Origin: Vulcanimicrobiota bacterium | Lineage (GTDB): Bacteria > Vulcanimicrobiota > Vulcanimicrobiia > Vulcanimicrobiales > Vulcanimicrobiaceae | DNA: 10,170 nt | Direction: 5' to 3' | Assembly: GCA_003167055.1 (NCBI GenBank) | Contig: PMUE01000064.1 | Location: forward strand, 1-10,170 | Shown: in pieces, positions 1 to 7,237 of the stretch | How positions within the stretch are numbered: position 1 is the stretch's first letter | How the letters are laid out: every line of letters begins with the position of its first letter | Notes under the pieces: model-generated | Told to the model about the DNA's origin: nothing | The model's input: the letters and a program-made list of their open reading frames with translations, nothing else | Databases searched by the model: none | Translations under genes and position numbers: made by a program

Positions 1-1182
1 CCGATGAATACGATTCTCGAGAAAGCGGTCGAGGTCAAAGCCGACGCGATCGGGCTTTCCGCGCTGCTGGTCTCGACCAGCAAGCAGATGCCGATCTGCG
101 TGCAAGAGCAAGATACGCGCGGGCTGCATTTTCCTGTCATTGTCGGCGGCGCCGCGATCAATCGAGACTTCGGACGGCGTATTTCGCTGCTTGACGAGGG
201 AGAGCGCTTCTTTACCCCCGGACTGTTCTACGCAAAGGACGCCTTCGAAGGGCTCGAGATCATGGATCGCCTCACCAGCGACGGGAACGCGCGCGAGAAG
301 TTTGTCGAACGCATGCGTTCGGAAGCTTTCGCGCAGCGCGACCGCATGCGCAACGCCACGCCGCCCACGCCGAGCGTGCCCTCGATCTCAGCCGTCAAGA
401 GCGAGCACGTCGATATTCCCCTGCCGCCCTTCTTCGGTGCTACGACGATCGACGACGTCGATCTGCGCGAGCTCTGGCCGTGCTTCGATCTCAAGAGCCT
501 GTACCGGCTGTCGTGGGGTGCGAGCAACACCAAGGGTGACGCGTTCGACGCGCTGGTGCGCGATGAGTTCGAGCCGCGCTTGCACCGCTATCGTCAAGAG
601 GCCGAAGCCGGCGGATTGCTCTTGCCCAAGGTCGCGTACGGCTACTACGCGGCGGCAGGCATCGGCAACGACGTGGTGCTCTACGATCCCGACGACGCCG
701 GACGTGAGATCGCGCGCTTCACCTTCGCACGGCAAGCCGGCGGCGATCACCTCTGCTTGGCCGACTATCTGCGCGAGCCGCAAGACGGTCGCGGCATCGA
801 CGTCGTGGCGCTGCAAGTCGTGACGGTGGGCACGCGCGCGTCCGAATTGACCGAAGCGCTGCAGGCGCGCGGCGATTACAGCGAGTCGTATTTTCTGCAC
901 GGCTTCACCGTGCAATCGGCCGAAGCGCTCGCCGAGTGGGCGCACCGCCGCATTCGCACGGAGTTGCGACTGCCGCACGAGCGCGGTAAGCGTTACTCGT
1001 GGGGCTACGGCGCCTGCCCGGATCTTTCGCAGCACGCGATCGCCTTCGGGGTGCTCGATGCGCAAAACCGCATCGGCGTGCAGCTGACCGAGGCGTTTCA
1101 AATTATTCCGGAGCAGTCGACGGCCGCGATCGTGATGCACCACCCGCGCGCTTCGTATTTCAACGCCGCAGCAGTACGTTAG
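1..1182 (+). CDS. metH: Cobalamin-dependent methionine synthase, C-terminal part (5' end outside window)
   Basis: Methionine synthase transfers a methyl group from methyltetrahydrofolate to homocysteine through B12. This piece carries the end of the B12-binding domain and the whole reactivation domain, which uses S-adenosylmethionine to rescue oxidised cobalamin. The frame is open from base 1, so the ATG at 4 is almost certainly internal; the DxHxxG cobalamin-ligand motif must lie upstream. Numbering from that Met, residues 1-60 match the Rossmann half of the B12 domain (ADAIGLSALLV, FPVIVGGAAINRDF). A linker follows. The activation domain begins near 140 (PPFFGATTIDDVDL) and holds the SAM-binding motif R330-YSWGYGACPD and the C-terminal signature EAFQIIPEQSTAAIVMHHP. 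These are the forms seen in the large multidomain MetH family. The TSUP transporter gene follows after 27 nt on the same strand, probably co-transcribed. Confidence 0.95.
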   Translation, partial: PMNTILEKAVEVKADAIGLSALLVSTSKQMPICVQEQDTRGLHFPVIVGGAAINRDFGRRISLLDEGERFFTPGLFYAKDAFEGLEIMDRLTSDGNAREKFVERMRSEAFAQRDRMRNATPPTPSVPSISAVKSEHVDIPLPPFFGATTIDDVDLRELWPCFDLKSLYRLSWGASNTKGDAFDALVRDEFEPRLHRYRQEAEAGGLLLPKVAYGYYAAAGIGNDVVLYDPDDAGREIARFTFARQAGGDHLCLADYLREPQDGRGIDVVALQVVTVGTRASELTEALQARGDYSESYFLHGFTVQSAEALAEWAHRRIRTELRLPHERGKRYSWGYGACPDLSQHAIAFGVLDAQNRIGVQLTEAFQIIPEQSTAAIVMHHPRASYFNAAAVR

Positions 1183-1209
1183 GCAGCCCATCACGAACGG
1201 CGCTGACCC

Positions 1210-2112
1210 ATGAGCATCATCGCGATTCTTCTTGCCCTGCTGTGGATTATCGGCATCGGCTTTGCCATATTCTGGGGCGTGGAGGTGGCGCGCCGCCGCG
1301 AGTTTACGTGGCCGACCTTCCTGGGCGCCGCCGTCGGATTCGTGACGAACTTTTTCGACACGCTCGGTATCGGTTCGTTCGCGCCGACGACCTCGCTCTT
1401 CAAATTTTTCCGGATGACGCCGGATGAAAAGATTCCCGGCACGCTCAACGTCGGACACGCCTTGCCGACGATCACCGAGGCGTTGATCTACATTACGGTC
1501 ATCGGCGTCGACCCGGTTACGCTCGTACTGCTCATTGCCGCATCGGTCGTCGGTGCTTGGCTCGGTGCCGGGATGGTTGCGCGTTGGCCGCGACGGAACG
1601 TGCAGATCGGGATGGGCGGCGCGCTTGCGGTCGCGGCCGTCATCTTCCTGATGCAGAATCTCAAGATACTCCCCGCCGGCGGTGATGCGCTGGGGCTCAC
1701 CGGATGGTTGCTCGTCACCGGCGTCGTCATCAATTTCTGCTTAGGCGCCCTCATGACGATCGGGATCGGCCTGTACGCGCCGGCGATCATTATGATCAGT
1801 CTGCTCGGCATGAATCCGCGCGGCGCATTTCCGATCATGATGGGCTCGTGCGCATTCCTGATGCCGATCGCGAGCGTGCGCTTCGTGAAGTTCGACGCCT
1901 ACGCATTCAAAGCCGCAATCGGCCTCACCGTCGGCGGCATCCCCGGCGTCATCATCGCTGCCTACATCGTGAAATCGATGCCCCTCGAGGCAGTGAAGTG
2001 GCTGGTCATCGCCATCGTCGCCTACGCGGCGTTTACGATGCTACGCTCAGCGTATATCGAACGCTCTAAGCCAAGGTTGGATATAAATCCCGGCGTGTCG
2101 CCGGAATCGTAA
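1210..2112 (+). CDS. TauE/SafE (TSUP) family membrane transporter
   Basis: A 300-residue polytopic inner-membrane protein with about eight hydrophobic segments. It has the internal duplication typical of the TSUP family (formerly DUF81): the first half carries GFVTNFFDTLGIGSFAPTT (residues 43-61) and the second half the related GVVINFCLGALMTIGIGLYAP (171-191, quoted in pieces: GVVINFCLGALM, TIGIGLYAP). TSUP members export sulfite, sulfoacetate or other small organic anions, but substrates are rarely predictable from sequence. Its position 27 nt after metH hints at a sulfur-related role; that is inference. The ATG at 1210 has no clear Shine-Dalgarno motif (upstream bases are ACGGCGCTGACCC). 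A hydrophilic tail of about 18 residues after the last helix lies largely in the 47-bp overlap with the convergent cfa gene. Family assignment is firm; substrate is unknown. Confidence 0.88.
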   Translation: MSIIAILLALLWIIGIGFAIFWGVEVARRREFTWPTFLGAAVGFVTNFFDTLGIGSFAPTTSLFKFFRMTPDEKIPGTLNVGHALPTITEALIYITVIGVDPVTLVLLIAASVVGAWLGAGMVARWPRRNVQIGMGGALAVAAVIFLMQNLKILPAGGDALGLTGWLLVTGVVINFCLGALMTIGIGLYAPAIIMISLLGMNPRGAFPIMMGSCAFLMPIASVRFVKFDAYAFKAAIGLTVGGIPGVIIAAYIVKSMPLEAVKWLVIAIVAYAAFTMLRSAYIERSKPRLDINPGVSPES

Positions 2113-3322
2113 CCTTGCCGTCCACGTCGGGGCGCGCAAGGAGCGATTGATAGACGCCGATCGAGGCGTTGTCGAACGAGACCGCGCTGCCGGCCATGTA
2201 GAGACGCCAGACGCGGTAGGCCGCTTCGCCGGCTTGCGCGATCGCTTCCTCACGGTTGCGTTCGAGATTGGCGACCCAGGCGCGCAGCGTGCGCGCGTAG
2301 TGCTCGCGGAGATTCTCGACGTCGCGCACTTCGAAGCCGTTACGCTCGGCGATCGCTAAGGTGTCGCCGATGGAGACCAAATCGCCGTCGGGAAAGACCC
2401 AGCGCTCGATGAACGGATTGGGCGGCGGTTTGCGTCCGGGGCTTTGCTCGGCGATGCCGTGATTGAGGAAGAGTCCGCCCGGCCGAAGCGCATTGTACGC
2501 GCAGGCGTAGTAGGTCGGCAGCATCGTGCGGCCGACATGTTCGACCATGCCGACGCTTGCAATGCGATCGAACGTCAGGTCGCGTAAGTCGCGGTAGTCG
2601 CGAAATTCGACTTTCGCGCGATCGCCGAGGCCCAGCTCCTCGATGCGCCGGTTCGCTTCGTCATACTGTACGCGGCTGAGCGTGACGCCGAGCGCCTGCG
2701 CTCCGCGCTTTGCCGCCGCGATAACCAGCGATCCCCAGCCGCAGCCGATATCGAGGAATGACATCCCGGGCTCGAGGCGGAGCTTCTTGAGGACGTAATC
2801 GAGTTTTGCTTGCTGCGCGCGATCGAGATCGTTGATGCCGTCGTCGTAGTAGGCGCACGAATAGACCATGTAGGCATCGAGAAAGGCGCGATAAAACGCA
2901 ACCGGATGGTCGTAATGGTACGAGATTGCGGCGCGGTCGCGTTCGCGCGAGTGTCGCTTGCCGTGGAGTTGCGCGCCGACCGGTTCGGCGCGCGCGTCGC
3001 GCGGCAGGCGCAAGAGGCCAAGCGCGATGCGGGTCTTCGCTAGCGCAGAGCGCGAATGGCTAGCCGCGTTGATCCGCGCGATCGCTTCGGGAAGGTCGCC
3101 CTCGATGTCGAGGACGCCCGAAATGAATGCGGCGCCCGCGTGTCGCTCGAGTGGCGGGGTAAACGCACTGCGCAGAGCGCTCGGGGTGTTGACGATGAAG
3201 GTGAAGTCGCGTCGTCCGGTCGTGCTGGGGAGGGTCGTTCCGTCCCATAGACGCACGTCGAAATCACGGCGGAACGACTCCCCGAATATCGCCTCGAGGA
3301 GCGCCGTTACGCGAGCGATCAT
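2066..3322 (-). CDS. cfa: Cyclopropane-fatty-acyl-phospholipid synthase family methyltransferase
   Basis: SAM-dependent enzyme that adds a methylene bridge across double bonds of unsaturated acyl chains already in membrane phospholipid, at the inner face of the membrane. The 418-residue length is normal for the family. An N-terminal region (1-130) is followed by the methyltransferase fold: YSCAYY around C156 (bicarbonate-site Cys), SAM motif I LDIGCGWGS at 190-198, GVTLSRVQ at 212-219, VEHVG with E261, H288 in LNHGI, WVFPDGDL at 308-315 and Y375 in YMAGSAVSFDN. These correspond to the E. coli Cfa active-site Cys, Glu, His and Tyr. The start ATG overlaps the nagA stop as ATGA, implying translational coupling. 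The 3' end overlaps the convergent TSUP gene by 47 bp. Related mycolic-acid or other lipid methyltransferases are the main alternative, since product chemistry cannot be read from sequence. Confidence 0.9.
   Translation of the reverse strand: MIARVTALLEAIFGESFRRDFDVRLWDGTTLPSTTGRRDFTFIVNTPSALRSAFTPPLERHAGAAFISGVLDIEGDLPEAIARINAASHSRSALAKTRIALGLLRLPRDARAEPVGAQLHGKRHSRERDRAAISYHYDHPVAFYRAFLDAYMVYSCAYYDDGINDLDRAQQAKLDYVLKKLRLEPGMSFLDIGCGWGSLVIAAAKRGAQALGVTLSRVQYDEANRRIEELGLGDRAKVEFRDYRDLRDLTFDRIASVGMVEHVGRTMLPTYYACAYNALRPGGLFLNHGIAEQSPGRKPPPNPFIERWVFPDGDLVSIGDTLAIAERNGFEVRDVENLREHYARTLRAWVANLERNREEAIAQAGEAAYRVWRLYMAGSAVSFDNASIGVYQSLLARPDVDGKVTIPATRRDLYPTLA
2090..2104. terminator. Candidate hairpin in the convergent 3' overlap
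   Basis: CCGGCG-TGT-CGCCGG is a perfect 6-bp inverted repeat with a 3-nt loop, within the last codons of both the TSUP gene (plus) and cfa (minus). On the minus strand it is followed by GATTTATAT, a loosely T-rich stretch. On the plus strand there is no T run. It could slow or end transcription from cfa, but it lies inside coding sequence and the T tract is poor, so the terminator call is weak. Confidence 0.3.
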
Positions 3323-4470
3323 GATGCGAGCGTTTTCGTTCCCGTGTGCAGGCCGTGGACGACCGTGCCGCCGACCATCGTGCCGATAATGCCGTAGTCC
3401 GCGTCCCAGAACGAAAGGTCGGCTCGCATCCCGGGCGCGATTCGGCCCATCTCCGCTTCGAGGCCGATCAGCTTTGCGGGGGCATGGGTTGCGGCCATGA
3501 CGGCCTCGGTAAACGAGATATCGGCGTAGCTCATGAAGTTGCGGACCGCTTGATCGATGCGCAAGGCGCTCCCGGCGATGGTTCCGTCGTTCGCGCGCAT
3601 CACGCCGCCGACGATGTGGTAGGTGGGATCCGGCAACGGCATCAAGTCGCTCGCGAGCACGACGCGGTCGCCGACCGTGCGATAGAGGATGTCGACCATC
3701 ACCGGCGCGACGTGGTATCCGTCGCTGATCACCTGGACCATCGTGCGACGATCTTGGATGAAGGCGGCAAGGATCGACGGATCGCGATGGATCAGCGGCG
3801 GCATGCCGTTGAATGCGTGAGTAAGGGAGCGAAATCCTAGACCGATTGCGAGCAGGCCGTCGCCGTAGCGCGAACTGGTGTGGCCGGCAGAGCAGACCAC
3901 GCCGTTTTGCAAAAAGACGCGCATCGCATCCGCGGCTCCCTCAATCTCGGGCGCCATCGTGACCAGTAAGCACGCGCCTTTGCACGCGTCGACCATTTCC
4001 TTCGCGCGCGCAGCCGAGGCAGGCAAGAGCCACTCGCCGCGGTGCACGCCGCGAAACTTCGGATTGAGAAAAGGCCCTTCGAAATGCACGCCGAGGCAAC
4101 GCGCACCGTGCGGATCGTCTTCTTCGAGATCGTGTGCCGCGTCGACGATTTCAGAAGCGATGTGCAACATCGATTCGAACGGGGCCGTCATGACGCTGGC
4201 AACAAATCCGGTCGCGCCCATGCGCGCGTATTCGCTCGCCGCTACCGGCACGGCATTGCCTTGATCCCGGTTGAAAAGCATGTCGCCGGCGCCATTGGTG
4301 TGCACGTCAATGAGCCCCGGTGCGATGCTGCTGCCTTCCGGCAGGGGATAGTCTGAAGGACCGTCGGCGGGAAGAATCGCTGAGATGCGCCCGTTTTCGA
4401 TGGCAATGCGGCCGACCGTCGACGTTCCGTCGCCGATGGCGAGAAACGCCGGTCCTAGCGTGGTGCTCAT
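3319..4470 (-). CDS. nagA: N-acetylglucosamine-6-phosphate deacetylase
   Basis: Cytoplasmic amidohydrolase that removes acetate from GlcNAc-6-phosphate to give glucosamine-6-phosphate, used in amino-sugar catabolism and cell-wall recycling. From the ATG at 4470 it is 383 residues, normal for NagA. Visible motifs: PGLIDVHTNG at 51-60, HFEGPF at 129-134 with metal ligand E131, CSAGHTS with H197, THAFNGM with H218, SDGYH with H253, and catalytic Asp D275 in ASDLMPLP. The first metal motif reads HxN rather than HxH, which suggests a single-metal site as in E. coli-type enzymes (inference). The start is ambiguous: an in-frame GTG at 4494 adds 8 residues and leaves only 8 nt after the GTPase stop. 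I prefer the ATG, but neither has a clear ribosome binding site. The 3' end overlaps cfa by four bases. No nagB or PTS gene is in the window. Confidence 0.92.
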   Translation of the reverse strand: MSTTLGPAFLAIGDGTSTVGRIAIENGRISAILPADGPSDYPLPEGSSIAPGLIDVHTNGAGDMLFNRDQGNAVPVAASEYARMGATGFVASVMTAPFESMLHIASEIVDAAHDLEEDDPHGARCLGVHFEGPFLNPKFRGVHRGEWLLPASAARAKEMVDACKGACLLVTMAPEIEGAADAMRVFLQNGVVCSAGHTSSRYGDGLLAIGLGFRSLTHAFNGMPPLIHRDPSILAAFIQDRRTMVQVISDGYHVAPVMVDILYRTVGDRVVLASDLMPLPDPTYHIVGGVMRANDGTIAGSALRIDQAVRNFMSYADISFTEAVMAATHAPAKLIGLEAEMGRIAPGMRADLSFWDADYGIIGTMVGGTVVHGLHTGTKTLAS

Positions 4471-4488
4471 AACCGGTTGAACCCGGTT
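4471..4488 (-). repeat. Small inverted repeat directly before the nagA ATG
   Basis: AACCGG and CCGGTT arms (4471-4476 and 4483-4488) flank a 6-base loop and end immediately before the nagA ATG at 4470 on the minus strand. In mRNA it would form a short GC-rich stem touching the start codon. If translation begins at the GTG at 4494 instead, the repeat is simply coding sequence. Confidence 0.4.
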
Positions 4489-4502
4489 CGACACCGCTTT
4501 GG

Positions 4503-7196
4503 TCAGCGCCCCTTGCCGAACATACGTGCGAAGAAGCTCGGCGCTCGCGCTGCGCTCGGCGCAACCGCGCCCACAGCTACGGGCGTTTGCGCCGCGGCGC
4601 GCGCCAAGCGCTCGAGCCGGGCCATATGGCTCTCGGCGTGCGCTTCGAGCGTCGCGCGCAAGGCTGCGGTCTCGTTCCAGCCGGCCGGCGCTCGCCGTTC
4701 ACGCCGCGCTTCGTCGTACTCATGCGCCGAAACGACAAAGATGCGATCGGCCGGGATGTTCCGCTCGCGCAAATAGGCTTGCGCCAGCTCGACGACGTGA
4801 CGGCGTTCGCTGGGCGCTTCGTTGTCGGCAATCGTGTGTGCGAAGAGCATTGGCTTGTTAAAGTCGGCGACCCGTTCGTAAAGCGCGAGCTCTCGATCCG
4901 AAAGCTGCCGCGAAAACAGACACAGCACTTCGCTAGCGTGCGAAGCGACGACGACGTTGACGTCTTCGGCTTCCGGGTCGCCGGAGTCAAAGGCCGGCGC
5001 ATGCACGAGCACGAGCTCGGGCGGGAGCGACCATGGCACCAGGACGAGCACCGGCGCGTTGACCGCCGCTTGCGTTGCGGTCGCGAACGGTATCGCATGC
5101 CACTGCGCATCGTCGCCCAGCGTGAAGGCCGCATCGTGCTCGCCGTATCGGACGTGAATGGGGAATCGAGCGCTCCCGGCCACGTCATCGGTGAGCACGG
5201 TCTTGCCGGCAAACGCATTGATCAGGCTCGTTTTGCCGCGCCGCAGCGCGCCGAGGACGGCGACGCGCCAGCGCGACGGGCGCAAGCCGCGATCGTAGCT
5301 GCCGGGATCAAACGACGCCTCAGCGTGCGAACGGCGCACGACCTCAGAGCCGGGGTCGGCCGGAGCGATTTCTTCCGCGTGTTCCATGAAGCCGTCGACC
5401 ACTGCGCGGACCGCGTCCATTTCAGTGACAAGCGCTGCACGTCGTGTTTCGAGCTGCACGCGCGTGGTTTCGACGCGTTCTTCGCGATGCGCGGCAAGCG
5501 ATCGATCGATGCTGCCAAGTTCGGCGTCGCGCCGTTCGAGCAGCGCGCTTGCGATGGCTTGCACGAGCTCATCGTAGATATGCTGCAAGCGGGCGCCGAC
5601 GCGGTCGGCGAAGGCCAACATGTCGGTTGCAAAGCGCGGAAAGATCTCGGAGCGCAAATCGGCAAGCAGCTCGCGCTTCATATAACTGCCGGCTTGCGCG
5701 GCGGCGAAACGCGTGGCGATGTCGTGCACGAGCCCGATGGCGGGACCGCCGATCGCTTCCAGCACGATCGTTGCCGCAATCGCGGTTCGCACGCTGCCAG
5801 TCCACAGACTCGTGCCCGGTTCGGCGCCGAAGGCGCGGGCGGCCGCATCGTTTTGAGCAAAACGCAGGGGCACGATCGCTGCGGCACGTCCAACCGCGGT
5901 GTCGAGCTCGTCGCTTACCGTGCGCGCGGCCTGATCGGCAAACTCCGCCACGACGGTAGCGACGACGCGATCGACGATGATATGAAGGCGCTCGCGGTCG
6001 CGCACGCGGCTGATGTCGGCGGTATCGACGGCCTGTAAGAGCGCGCGCTCGAGGTCGGCACTCAACTCGCTGCCACGCACGTTCATCGCGGTGCGCTTCG
6101 CGAGACCCGCTTGCACCAGCTCGGCGCGCTGCGTTCGTGCGCTCTCGTCGAGTGTTTGGAGCGCCGGCAAGACCTCGGCGCGCCGCGCGTCGAGCGCCTC
6201 GCGGTCGAGCGCGAGCATCGCGAGATCGTGCTCGATCTGCGTGCTTTCGTCGGCGACCGCGGCGGCGGCGCGATCGCGGGCGCGGGTGAGGCGCGCGCGA
6301 CCGGTGCGCCGGATCAACGACGCATCGAGCGCGGCGAGAAACCTCGGAAAGCGGCTTGCTTCGACTTTCGCCGGGTCGTGCTCGAGCTCGCCGTCGACGT
6401 ATTCGCGCGCGGAGAGGGCGTAGACGTATGTGCCGGGTGCGTGCACAGCGGCAAGCGACGCGATCCGCTCGTAAGCGTGTTCCCATGCCGGGCGTCCGTC
6501 ACTTTGCGGCTGTTGCCACAGATCGATCTTGGTCTGCACGATGAAGATGGAGTCGATGTGTTGACGGATGATCCCGAGAAACGACGCGTCGCCTTCGGTG
6601 AAGGGCTGCTGGGTATCGATCAGGTAGAGCACTGCGTCGGCGGTGGGCAAAAACTGTAGCGTCGCGCGACGGTGCGCCGGGTTGATCGAGGCGAGCCCCG
6701 GCGTGTCCGCAACGACGAATCCGCGCTCGAGAAATGGAGAATTCGTTTTGACCACAACGCGCGTCGGCACGTCGCGCTCCTGTTTGGTCGCGTCGTGGAG
6801 CGCGCCGGGCTCATCGCTGCCGACCGCGATGAATCGGTTGAGACGATCGAGCGGAATGCGTTCGCGACGTCCGTCTTCAAAGATCGCCGTCGCTTCATCG
6901 GCTTTGCCGGCTTCGAGTTCGGTGATCGTCGCCGTTGACGGATTGATATCAACCGCCAGCAGCCCGACCAGTCGCTTTCCGGTGGGGGTTTCTTCGTAGC
7001 GCACTTTGCCGAGCAGTGCGTTGAGTAGAAACGACTTTCCGCTCGAGAACTCGCCGACCACCGCGAGCACGAACTTCCCGCGCTGCAGGCGGGAGCGGAC
7101 GTGGGCGATGGACTTGCGCCGACCCTCGCCGATCGATTCCTCGATTGCGAACAATCGCGCGACGAGATCGTCGCGCGTCTGCTCGTAGCGAAGCAT
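4503..7196 (-). CDS. Two-headed bacterial dynamin-like GTPase with a degenerate second G domain
   Basis: A large (897-residue) dynamin-like protein; relatives bind, tether, fuse or repair membranes using GTP. Head 1 is complete: P-loop GEFSSGKS at 48-55, Thr-rich switch I around NPSTATIT, DTPG at 164-167 and TKID at 222-225. A long helical region follows with many Arg/Glu/Ala heptad-like stretches. Within it is a hydrophobic patch near 465-492 (IAATIVLEAIGGPAIGLV), a plausible membrane paddle. Head 2 begins near 640 with an intact P-loop GALRRGKT at 649-656, but G3 reads HAPA (732-735) and the G4 region reads HTIADN (787-792). The tail ends SFFARMFGKGR, possibly membrane-binding. The fused two-head plan recalls Bacillus DynA. 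The ATG at 7196 fits relatives' N termini; an in-frame GTG at 7220 is possible. The ORF extending to 7364 would run into the upstream mutase gene and is unlikely. It sits 41 nt after that gene. Confidence 0.88.
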   Translation of the reverse strand: MLRYEQTRDDLVARLFAIEESIGEGRRKSIAHVRSRLQRGKFVLAVVGEFSSGKSFLLNALLGKVRYEETPTGKRLVGLLAVDINPSTATITELEAGKADEATAIFEDGRRERIPLDRLNRFIAVGSDEPGALHDATKQERDVPTRVVVKTNSPFLERGFVVADTPGLASINPAHRRATLQFLPTADAVLYLIDTQQPFTEGDASFLGIIRQHIDSIFIVQTKIDLWQQPQSDGRPAWEHAYERIASLAAVHAPGTYVYALSAREYVDGELEHDPAKVEASRFPRFLAALDASLIRRTGRARLTRARDRAAAAVADESTQIEHDLAMLALDREALDARRAEVLPALQTLDESARTQRAELVQAGLAKRTAMNVRGSELSADLERALLQAVDTADISRVRDRERLHIIVDRVVATVVAEFADQAARTVSDELDTAVGRAAAIVPLRFAQNDAAARAFGAEPGTSLWTGSVRTAIAATIVLEAIGGPAIGLVHDIATRFAAAQAGSYMKRELLADLRSEIFPRFATDMLAFADRVGARLQHIYDELVQAIASALLERRDAELGSIDRSLAAHREERVETTRVQLETRRAALVTEMDAVRAVVDGFMEHAEEIAPADPGSEVVRRSHAEASFDPGSYDRGLRPSRWRVAVLGALRRGKTSLINAFAGKTVLTDDVAGSARFPIHVRYGEHDAAFTLGDDAQWHAIPFATATQAAVNAPVLVLVPWSLPPELVLVHAPAFDSGDPEAEDVNVVVASHASEVLCLFSRQLSDRELALYERVADFNKPMLFAHTIADNEAPSERRHVVELAQAYLRERNIPADRIFVVSAHEYDEARRERRAPAGWNETAALRATLEAHAESHMARLERLARAAAQTPVAVGAVAPSAARAPSFFARMFGKGR

Positions 7197-7237
7197 CGCA
7201 TCGGTGTCGACTCTAGACACGGCTTCGCTCGCGCAAC

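Noticed and set aside
1183..1209. Possible terminator or promoter between metH and the TSUP gene
   Set aside because: The 27-bp gap has no inverted repeat, T run or promoter-like hexamers.
388..1458. 356-codon minus-strand open frame opposite metH and the TSUP gene
   Set aside because: Arg/His/Ala-rich with no family signature, and it spans two well-supported plus-strand genes.
4587..6038. 483-codon open frame on the plus strand opposite the dynamin gene
   Set aside because: Its translation shows no domain motifs and follows from the GC-rich codon pattern of the opposite strand, whose protein has clear GTPase motifs.
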